From contig JAKVAO010000061.1 of NCBI GenBank assembly GCA_022447685.1, positions 1 through 15,948 of the forward strand: 15,948 bases of DNA. Reading direction: 5' to 3'. This DNA comes from Candidatus Caenarcanales bacterium. Its GTDB lineage: Bacteria > Cyanobacteriota > Vampirovibrionia > LMEP-6097. Each line of letters starts with the position of its first letter. The stretch's first letter is position 1. The translations under genes were made by a program, and so were the position numbers. Below, piece by piece: positions 7,278-13,049 of the stretch. The notes beneath the pieces are model-generated. The model searched no databases and was not told the origin of the DNA. It saw nothing but the letters and a program-made list of their open reading frames with translations.

Positions 7278-8772
7278 TAATTATTCCTTAATATTATTCA
7301 GATCAGACTTGAGGCTAAAAGATAACCCAGCAATTTATCAGTGCTTGCAGGATTCTAGTAAAATAATTCCATTATTTATTTTGGATTCTGAGGATTTGGG
7401 TTCTGCTTCTAAGCTATGGCTTCAAAATTCACTTGTTCAGTTCAAGCAATCTTTGCTTGACCTAGGTTCAGGTCTGTTAATTACTAAAATCACTGAGACC
7501 AAAGATTTAGCCAACTATATTAGCTCACTCAGTAAGGATCTTCGCTTCAAAAATATATTTTGGGGGAGACGTTATGAACCTATTAATATCAAAAAAGATA
7601 CTGAACTAAAACAAGCTTTAAATGAAGCAGGTTTTGAAGCTAAAAGCTTTTGTTCAAATTTATTAATTGAACCCTGGGAGATATTCAATAAACAAGGTAA
7701 GCCTTACCAAGTTTACACTTCTTACTGGAAACAATACTATGAATATTTAAGTACTAGCTTTAAAGACAGATCTCTGCCATGTGATTATTCTTTAAGCTCT
7801 GATAATTTAATAGCTAAAGATAAACTGGCGAGCGTGAACTTAAATACTGAGCTTGAAGACTTGGATTTGATAAGTTCTCATCACTGGGAAGCTAAATGCG
7901 CGCAATATATCTTAACTGGAGAGCTTAGTGCAATTAGCAAACTTAAGAGTTTTATTGCTAGGTCTGATAACCCGCAGGAATATGGTTTGCTTAATTATGG
8001 TGAATATCGTGATATTCCATCAGTGATTGGAACATCTGGCATATCACCTCATTTGCATTTTGGAGAGATTTCTCCAAGACAGATTTGGACAGAAGTAAAT
8101 AAAGTTGAATCACCATTGAAAATAGACTTTATGAAACAAATCATTTGGCGAGAATTTGCTCACTATCTGCTCTATCATTTTCCTCATACCGAGACTAAAC
8201 CACTGAAAAAAGATTTTATAAATTTTAATTGGTTAGATCTTAGTGATGCTAAAAATCTAGATGCACTTAAAATATGGCAGAAAGGTTTAACTGGTTATCC
8301 AATCGTTGATGCTGGTATGCGTGAACTCTGGGAGACAGGTTGGATGCATAACAGGGTGCGAATGATAGTCGCTTCATTCTTAGTGAAAGATCTAAGAGTT
8401 CACTGGCTTGAAGGTGCTAAGTGGTTTAATGACACATTGTTTGATGCTGATCTCGCGAATAATATTATGGGCTGGCAGTGGGTTGCAGGCAGTGGTGCTG
8501 ATGCTTCACCATACTTTCGGATTTTTAATCCAGCTAGGCAGTCAGAGAAATTTGACCCGGATGCCAATTATATTCGTAAGTGGGTTCCTGAACTTAAAAA
8601 GCTTTCTAATAAATATATTCATGCTCCAGAGAAAGCACCTTCAGGATTTTTAAGAGCTGCTAATATTGAGCTAGGTAAAGACTATCCACTCCCTATGGTG
8701 GATCATGCTTTAGCTAGGGATATTGCTCTTAATGAATTTAAAAAGCTTAAAGATAAAGCCATTAATACTTAG
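7270..8772 (+). CDS. phrB: deoxyribodipyrimidine photolyase / cryptochrome family
   Basis: This 500-aa protein is a standard-length member. The N-terminal antenna domain (about 4-135) begins LILFRSDLRLKDNPA. The C-terminal FAD domain has GTSGISPHLHFGEISPR, GYPIVDAGMRELWETGWMHN (343-361) and DADLANN followed by GWQW (401-404) and PYFRIFNP. These contact FAD and the pyrimidine dimer and include tryptophans at expected electron-transfer positions. It repairs UV dimers using blue light. A cryptochrome role cannot be excluded but the repair-type motifs are intact. The ATG at 7270 has AGGA only 3 nt away, a rather short spacing. Its promoter must lie inside the divergent CrtD-like gene. The GT-C gene overlaps its 3' end. 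Confidence 0.92.
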   Translation: MDTNYSLILFRSDLRLKDNPAIYQCLQDSSKIIPLFILDSEDLGSASKLWLQNSLVQFKQSLLDLGSGLLITKITETKDLANYISSLSKDLRFKNIFWGRRYEPINIKKDTELKQALNEAGFEAKSFCSNLLIEPWEIFNKQGKPYQVYTSYWKQYYEYLSTSFKDRSLPCDYSLSSDNLIAKDKLASVNLNTELEDLDLISSHHWEAKCAQYILTGELSAISKLKSFIARSDNPQEYGLLNYGEYRDIPSVIGTSGISPHLHFGEISPRQIWTEVNKVESPLKIDFMKQIIWREFAHYLLYHFPHTETKPLKKDFINFNWLDLSDAKNLDALKIWQKGLTGYPIVDAGMRELWETGWMHNRVRMIVASFLVKDLRVHWLEGAKWFNDTLFDADLANNIMGWQWVAGSGADASPYFRIFNPARQSEKFDPDANYIRKWVPELKKLSNKYIHAPEKAPSGFLRAANIELGKDYPLPMVDHALARDIALNEFKKLKDKAINT

Positions 8773-10345
8773 TTTGAGTTTGTTTCATGCAGCTATAGCT
8801 GCTATTTCATGGTTTATTTTTTATTTATCTTCTAAGAATCCTGAGCTGATTTATCATAGCTTGAAGAGTTATTTTATTCCTGTGGATTTTAGTACTAAGC
8901 TTGCTAAAGCTAATTGGATTTGGCTTATGGATAATCCAGCTTGGCATATATCTTTCAAACAGTTAAAAATAAATTCAGGATTGAAAATTTTTCAGGAGCT
9001 TATTCATTGGTTCATTATCCTAGTTGATCTGCTTTTTATATATTTGATATTTAATCCTAAGCGCTTATCAGATAAAAGTATTAGCTCTTTAAGCTTTAAA
9101 GAAGTTTTGGTTTATGCTGCGATTTTCTCTCTAGTAGGTGTTTTCAGTATACCGAATGACTCTTCTGATATTTATGGCTATATAGCACGTGGAGCACAGC
9201 AAGTTTTCTACGACTTTAACCCTTACCAGTCAGTGGTAGCTGATATTAATAATTGGCAAGGACAAGCTTTCTTTGGAAATATCCTCTGGGAGAATAACCC
9301 AGCACCCTATGGACCACTGTTTATTTTTCTTTGTAAGCTGATTGTAACAATTAGTTTTAAGAATATCTGGCTAGCTATTTTTCTTTTCAAACTTTTAAGC
9401 TCTGCTTGTCTTTTGGGGACTTTGTTCTTTACTTATAAGATTTTTAATTTAGAGAATCTTCATAATAGAGCAAAGCTTTTTAATATTTTTGAACCTAGTT
9501 CAATTCTGCCATTCATAGCCTTGAATCCTTTTCTTTTCTATCATTGTTCCTGGAATGGACACAATGATATTGTTATGGTGTTTTTCTTTATGGCTAGTAT
9601 CTATGCTTTGTTTAAAAAGCGATTTAATCTTTCTTTTGTTTTAATTACAGCAGCTATTTTAATTAAATATATTGCGCTAGTACTTTTGCCCTTAATAGTA
9701 ATCTATATCTGGAAAGACTTTTATTTTATAGACAAAGTTTCTAGAATTCCTTTGAGCTTAAGGAATCTAGTGAAGTATCTAGTGCCATTTGGACTCATTG
9801 TTTCTTTGCTGATGGCAGCTTTGCTGCTGAATCACTATGATTTTTTTTCTGCTGATTTTGGTGAAATTAATAATAATGTCACTCTCAGCCACAAATCCTT
9901 ATTTAATTCCCTTGAAACTATTTATAAGGCTATAGCTGGAAGAGAACTTCCTGTTGTAGTGAAATATTCTTTCTTGGCTGCTTTTTCTTTATTTGCAGCT
10001 TTTATTTACCTGAAATTCTGGAAGGGGAATTTTTCTAAAGAATCAGAGCTATCTATGGAGTATTACGATGATAGATATAGAAGTCTTAATGATGCTTTTT
10101 TGAACTCAGCTACTTATATACTTGCAAGCTTAGTGTTAATAGCCAGCCCTAAGTTTCATTCTTGGTATTTAGTTATTGTGCTCGCTTTGGCTTTTTTGAC
10201 TTATCCTGAGTTTGCACTAGTTCTCTCTATTAGCCATATGTTGTCTTTTACTTTTGTTGATCAAGCTAATATTTTGAATTATATTTTGATGACGCTTTTG
10301 CCTAGTTCTGTTTATTTTTTGAGAGGAAGAAGACCAGTAACATAA
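8732..10345 (+). CDS. GT-C membrane glycosyltransferase, MptB-like (polyprenol-phosphate-mannose-dependent)
   Basis: The 537-aa product is a multipass membrane protein with about ten or more hydrophobic segments. Numbered from ATG 8732, the first loop carries SDIYGYIARG (D146), then FNPYQSV and the APYGPL motif (191-196), and NPFLFYHCSWNGHND (H277-N278-D279). These resemble the MptB alpha-1,6-mannosyltransferase family and related GT-C enzymes that use polyprenol-linked sugars on the outer face of the membrane. The sugar and acceptor are unknown. The ATG at 8732 has AGGGA 11 nt upstream and makes the gene overlap the photolyase by 41 bp; a TTG at 8723 or a start after 8772 is also possible. 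No Shine-Dalgarno is better placed. Confidence 0.72.
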   Translation: MNLKSLKIKPLILSLSLFHAAIAAISWFIFYLSSKNPELIYHSLKSYFIPVDFSTKLAKANWIWLMDNPAWHISFKQLKINSGLKIFQELIHWFIILVDLLFIYLIFNPKRLSDKSISSLSFKEVLVYAAIFSLVGVFSIPNDSSDIYGYIARGAQQVFYDFNPYQSVVADINNWQGQAFFGNILWENNPAPYGPLFIFLCKLIVTISFKNIWLAIFLFKLLSSACLLGTLFFTYKIFNLENLHNRAKLFNIFEPSSILPFIALNPFLFYHCSWNGHNDIVMVFFFMASIYALFKKRFNLSFVLITAAILIKYIALVLLPLIVIYIWKDFYFIDKVSRIPLSLRNLVKYLVPFGLIVSLLMAALLLNHYDFFSADFGEINNNVTLSHKSLFNSLETIYKAIAGRELPVVVKYSFLAAFSLFAAFIYLKFWKGNFSKESELSMEYYDDRYRSLNDAFLNSATYILASLVLIASPKFHSWYLVIVLALAFLTYPEFALVLSISHMLSFTFVDQANILNYILMTLLPSSVYFLRGRRPVT

Positions 10346-10372
10346 TCTTAAAGGCAAAAATAATATTAAGAT
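10345..10372. repeat. inverted repeat after the glycosyltransferase gene
   Basis: ATCTTAA (10345-10351) and TTAAGAT (10366-10372) are 7-bp arms around 14 nt, beginning at the last base of the stop codon. There is no T-run after it, so it is a poor rho-independent terminator. It may be an operator or chance in AT-rich DNA. Confidence 0.25.
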
Positions 10373-10410
10373 AATAGCGCCAATCATAATGTCAAGATAA
10401 GATATACCTA

Positions 10411-10986
10411 GTGGTTGGCAGGTCCGCTAGTTCTTTAAGCAATGCAAAAATGGATACGCTCAATGATTTATTTAGCGGTAAATTTATACCAAGTTCTATT
10501 ACATACAACCCTGAGATACAAAAACAAAGAAATAAATCAGAGAATACAAAGCTTGAACCAGCAATTCATAGTTTTGTGTTAAGAATGGCTGCTAATGAAC
10601 TATGCTCTGTTCCAGAGCTTATAGATGATTTAAAGCCTAAAGAGCAGAAAGTTGATATACGTAACAAGAGAAAGTACTTTAAGTCTTTTATTGATCTTAG
10701 TTCTAAAAAACCTGATGAAATTAAACAAAAATTAATTGACTCTGCTTTTGATACCAAGGGCAATCCAATTACTAGCAAAGCTACTATTAAAAACAATTTA
10801 ATGAAACTTTTGACTGACACGGCAAAAGAATTTCAATTAATCGTTAATCGCTTAAAACGAAACGAGCCAAAAGTCAGAAGATATCGCGAATATGTTAATC
10901 AATTACTTGATACCAGTGAAAATGGTATTTATCCACAGTTAATTAATGCATTGAATAAAATTAATATGAAACTAGCTCAAGATTAA
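10411..10986 (+). CDS. hypothetical 191-aa protein
   Basis: I do not recognise this protein. It is hydrophilic, lysine-rich and mostly helical by eye, with no signal peptide, membrane segment or cysteine cluster. A Ser/Asn-rich N-terminus (1-55) leads to a compact-looking region (about 55-190) with several amphipathic stretches, such as MKLLTDTAKEFQLIVNRLKR near 132-151. The GTG at 10411 lacks a Shine-Dalgarno; TAAGAT at 10398-10403 ends 7 nt upstream, as at other possible leaderless genes here. An ATG at 10450 (MDTLNDLF) is an alternative start. It stands between the glycosyltransferase and a broken small gene on the other strand; neither gives a clue. Confidence 0.6.
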   Translation: MVGRSASSLSNAKMDTLNDLFSGKFIPSSITYNPEIQKQRNKSENTKLEPAIHSFVLRMAANELCSVPELIDDLKPKEQKVDIRNKRKYFKSFIDLSSKKPDEIKQKLIDSAFDTKGNPITSKATIKNNLMKLLTDTAKEFQLIVNRLKRNEPKVRRYREYVNQLLDTSENGIYPQLINALNKINMKLAQD

Positions 10987-11007
10987 AGGATTTAGACTTC
11001 TTAATAT

Positions 11008-11436
11008 TTAGAGGTAATCACCCTGTCTCATCGTATCATTTACAGATGATTTGTCAGTCTTTTGTGCTTTATTTAACTCACCTTGAAGTCCTCTGATAGT
11101 AAAACCTTGATGTATTTCTGGTGTTTGCTGTAGTCGAAGATTAGATAAATCTGGGGTTTTCTTGTTAATATTTTCTCCATCTGGGTTTGTTGCAAGATAT
11201 TTTTGAACACTTTGTCTTAGTACTTCTTTATCTTCAGGATTAAAATTTAATTTATTTCCATCTTTAATATAATCAGGTGAACGCAATTCTTCGTTTATCG
11301 AGGATCGATCAGTATCAATTCCTGTTGTACCTGAACCAGAATCATTATTAATAACCTTTTCTCAAGGTTAATTTAATTCCTCCATTAGTATTAGTATCTT
11401 GAATTGAGTTGGATTCACCCCGTTACTTGGATCCAT
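11008..11436 (-). pseudogene. small gene apparently broken by frameshifts or stops
   Basis: An ATG at 11436 (MDPSNGVNP) is in the same frame as a 92-codon open stretch ending at the TAA at 11008-11010. Codon 23 (TAA) and codon 25 (TGA) interrupt that frame. In the gap a different frame gives a natural-looking hydrophilic segment (NSIQDTNTNGGIKLTLRK), so two compensating indels near 11410 and 11364 would restore one reading frame of about 142 codons. The first frame resumes at 11361 with VINNDSGSGTTGIDTD. The distal part is soluble and charged, with no recognised domain. The TTG at 11286 is a poor start without a Shine-Dalgarno. A TATTAT (11447-11452) lies 10 nt before the ATG. Confidence 0.4.
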
Positions 11437-11460
11437 AATGCTCTAAATAATAGCATTTGA

Positions 11461-11523
11461 AAGCTTAATTGAAAATTACTTTATAAAACACTAAAGATTC
11501 TCTAAGATACTCCAATTAAGCTT
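11461..11523. repeat. 11-bp perfect inverted repeat upstream of trxB
   Basis: AAGCTTAATTG (11461-11471) and CAATTAAGCTT (11513-11523) are exact inverted copies separated by 41 bp. They lie between the divergent small gene and trxB, with the inner arm ending 10 bp before the trxB -10-like hexamer. A related direct repeat follows (TAAGCTTAAA, then TAAGCTAAAA). The layout fits a two-site operator or a long hairpin; the regulator is unknown. Confidence 0.5.
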
Positions 11524-11533
11524 AAAGATAAGC

Positions 11534-11539
11534 TAAAAT
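11534..11539 (+). promoter_or_regulatory. -10-like hexamer of trxB
   Basis: TAAAAT (11534-11539) ends 7 nt before the trxB ATG, and no Shine-Dalgarno is present, so a leaderless transcript is likely if it is used. No good -35 sits at 17 nt. TATAGT (11539-11544) with TTAAGC (11516-11521) at 17 nt is an alternative, but it would start transcription inside the gene. Confidence 0.35.
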
Positions 11540-11546
11540 ATAGTTT

Positions 11547-12500
11547 ATGTCTTCTGAAACTATTTACGACACAATTATCATAGGCGCTGGTCCAGCTGGA
11601 CTTTCAGCAGGTTTATACGCAGCTAGGGGAAACCTTAAAACTCTAATTCTTGAGAAAGGTATAGTTGGTGGTCAGCTTCAAGTTACTCATGAAATTGAAA
11701 ATTATCCAGGTATGGATCACATGACTGGTCCTCAGATATCTGATGCTATGGAAGAGCAGACTCGTAGATTCGAGTGCGAGATAGTTACTAGTGACCCTGT
11801 CCAATCTATAGACTTAGAGTCTCAACCTAAAATTATCAAAACCGAGAAAGATGAGCTCAAAGCTAAAACCATTATTATTGCTAGTGGTTCGGAGCATAAT
11901 CAGTTAGGTGTTCCTGGCGAACAAGAAAACTGGGGTAAAGGTGTTTCTTACTGTGCTGTCTGTGACGGTGCTTTCTTCAAAGATAGAGAAGTTGTAGTTG
12001 TTGGTGGTGGTTCTTCTGCCTGTGAAGAGGGCAATTTCCTCACTAAATTCGCTAAGAAAGTTACTTTGGTTCATAGACGTGATCAACTTAGAGCTGAAAG
12101 AATACTTCAGGAAAGATTCAAAGCTAACCCTAAAACAGATATTAAGTGGGATAGCGTTGTCACTGAAATCAATGGTGGTGTTCTTGGAGTTGAGTCTGTA
12201 ACCATTAAGAACCTGAAAACTGGTGAAGAATACGATTACCCTACTGAAGGTGTTTTCATCTATGTTGGCTTATCACCTAATATCGGCTTCCTTAACGGTA
12301 AGATTGATTTAGATGAATCAGGGAAAATTAAATCCAATATCAAAATGGAAACTAATATTCCTGGAGTCTATGTAGCTGGAGATGTCAGAGACACAGTTTT
12401 GAAACAAGCAGTTACTGCTGCTTCTGATGGTTCACTTGCTGCGACTATGGCTATTGGCTATGTTGAAGCTCTTGAAGATAAGAATTTAGCATCTGTATAA
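11547..12500 (+). CDS. trxB: thioredoxin reductase
   Basis: This 317-aa protein is a canonical low-molecular-weight thioredoxin reductase. FAD-binding GAGPAG is at 13-18, GGQL at 41-44 and ENYPG at 51-55. The redox-active disulfide is C136-A-V-C139 in the expected SYCAVCDGAFF context. The NADPH domain has GGGSSACEE (153-161) and HRR (176-178). GVYVAGDVRD and KQAVTAASDGS complete the C-terminal FAD site. It passes electrons from NADPH to thioredoxin in the cytoplasm for thiol homeostasis. No thioredoxin gene is adjacent. By eye its base composition is less AT-rich than the 1430-10345 block, as is the 939-aa gene. It lacks a Shine-Dalgarno and is preceded by a long inverted repeat. Confidence 0.95.
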   Translation: MSSETIYDTIIIGAGPAGLSAGLYAARGNLKTLILEKGIVGGQLQVTHEIENYPGMDHMTGPQISDAMEEQTRRFECEIVTSDPVQSIDLESQPKIIKTEKDELKAKTIIIASGSEHNQLGVPGEQENWGKGVSYCAVCDGAFFKDREVVVVGGGSSACEEGNFLTKFAKKVTLVHRRDQLRAERILQERFKANPKTDIKWDSVVTEINGGVLGVESVTIKNLKTGEEYDYPTEGVFIYVGLSPNIGFLNGKIDLDESGKIKSNIKMETNIPGVYVAGDVRDTVLKQAVTAASDGSLAATMAIGYVEALEDKNLASV

Positions 12501-12509
12501 TTGATTTAC

Positions 12510-12523
12510 TTACTAAATAGTAA
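12510..12523. repeat. short hairpin after trxB
   Basis: TTACT and AGTAA pair as a 5-bp stem around AAAT, beginning 10 nt after the trxB stop. Only loosely T-rich DNA follows (from 12541), so it is at best a weak terminator. The stretch 12524-12609 holds no gene that I can see; it contains a GTGAA/TTCAC mini-palindrome at 12573-12587. Confidence 0.25.
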
Positions 12524-12578
12524 TTGATGGTACACCCTATCTTAATTTTTAATTTTGCGGAAATTTGACCCCGTGAAA

Positions 12579-12607
12579 TTGATTCACATTTGTTTCAAAA
12601 TTATAGA
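12579..12607 (+). promoter_or_regulatory. possible promoter for the small membrane-protein pair
   Basis: TTGATT (12579-12584), a 17-nt spacer and TATAGA (12602-12607) match sigma-70 elements at 4 of 6 positions each. Transcription would begin near 12614, just after the GTG at 12610, which adds doubt to that start codon. Confidence 0.35.
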
Positions 12608-12609
12608 TA

Positions 12610-12846
12610 GTGAAGGAGAAAATCCCTGAATCTATAAAAACTAAGGCTTTTAGTATAAGAACTTTAGCCTTTGCAATGTCTGTACCATTTGGTCATTGCA
12701 TGTTAGATTTTATATTAGGTAACGTTGAAAAAATCTTTTTAAGACTATTTGTTAGCTTACCTTGATCCTTAATATGCTTGTTTATTGCAAATCAAGCACT
12801 GGCATACTCGATAAAAATACTAAAACAATATGAAAGGAGAAAATAA
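12610..12846 (+). pseudogene. small two-helix membrane protein with an in-frame TGA
   Basis: From GTG 12610 the frame encodes 51 residues (MKEKIPESIKTKAFSIRT...) to a TGA at 12763-12765, then stays open for 26 more natural-looking codons (SLICLFIANQALAYSIKILK...) to a TAA at 12844-12846. That TAA overlaps the next ATG (TAATG), the layout of coupled genes. The joined product (78 codons with the TGA) would have a basic N-terminus, hydrophobic segments at about 19-36 and 43-66, and a basic tail. A Trp (TGG) in place of the TGA fits the context LFVSLP-x-SLIC. The start is uncertain: GTG overlaps AAGGAG, and CCT lies where an ATG would be expected. I do not recognise the family. Either a decayed gene or a recoded one. 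Confidence 0.45.
12775..12798 (+). other. stem-loop 9 nt downstream of the in-frame TGA
   Basis: TGCTTG (12775-12780) pairs with CAAGCA (12793-12798), and TTT/AAA can extend the stem past a one-base bulge to a 5-nt loop. It lies inside the reading frame. It may be chance or have a role in reading through the TGA; the bulge is on the 3' side, unlike the classical bacterial SECIS. Confidence 0.3.
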
Positions 12847-12926
12847 TGTTTGCTGAAGATAGTTTTTTAATGCAAGCAATTGCAGCAGTTATAGGTGGAG
12901 CATTACTTTCAGGAGTTGGTTTATAA
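12846..12926 (+). CDS. 26-aa single-helix membrane microprotein
   Basis: A strong Shine-Dalgarno (AAAGGAGA, 12833-12840) stands 6 nt before the ATG, the best ribosome binding site in the window. The peptide MFAEDSFLMQ is followed by a hydrophobic, Gly/Ala-rich segment (residues 11-26, AIAAVIGGALLSGVGL), then TAA at 12924-12926. The frame continues after the TAA with VLHTAKKEFGE to a TAG at 12960-12962; that would complete a 19-residue membrane helix with a charged tail, so the TAA may be a nonsense mutation in a gene of about 38 codons. It is coupled to the upstream frame (TAATG) and followed by a strong terminator. No function is known. Confidence 0.5.
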   Translation: MFAEDSFLMQAIAAVIGGALLSGVGL

Positions 12927-12986
12927 GTTCTTCACACTGCAAAAAAAGAATTTGGAGAATAGTTATATAGCTATTCATATCATAAT

Positions 12987-13028
12987 AAAAAAGAAGCTAA
13001 GTTTTTATTATTACTTAGCTTCTTTTTC
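12987..13028. terminator. bidirectional rho-independent terminator
   Basis: AAAAAGAAGCTAAG (12988-13001) pairs perfectly with CTTAGCTTCTTTTT (13014-13027), a 14-bp stem around a 12-nt loop. T-rich DNA follows on + (TTTTTCTTT) and a T6 run follows on -. It ends the small membrane-protein transcript on + and the 939-aa gene on -, whose stop codon is at 13050-13052. Confidence 0.85.
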
Positions 13029-13049
13029 TTTGGGTTTTAATTTATGATT

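Noticed and set aside
8408..8653. 81-codon frame inside the photolyase gene
   Set aside because: It overlaps the most conserved FAD-binding part of the photolyase in another frame and has no start signal.
11008..11286. 92-aa protein starting at TTG 11286 as an intact gene
   Set aside because: The TTG has no Shine-Dalgarno, and protein-like sequence continues upstream in the same frame to 11361; a broken longer gene explains it better.
12525..12600. Possible insertion-sequence end (a TTTGACCCC segment and a nearby mini-palindrome)
   Set aside because: It loosely recalls ends of some IS21-type elements, but there is no matching second end, target duplication or transposase in the window.
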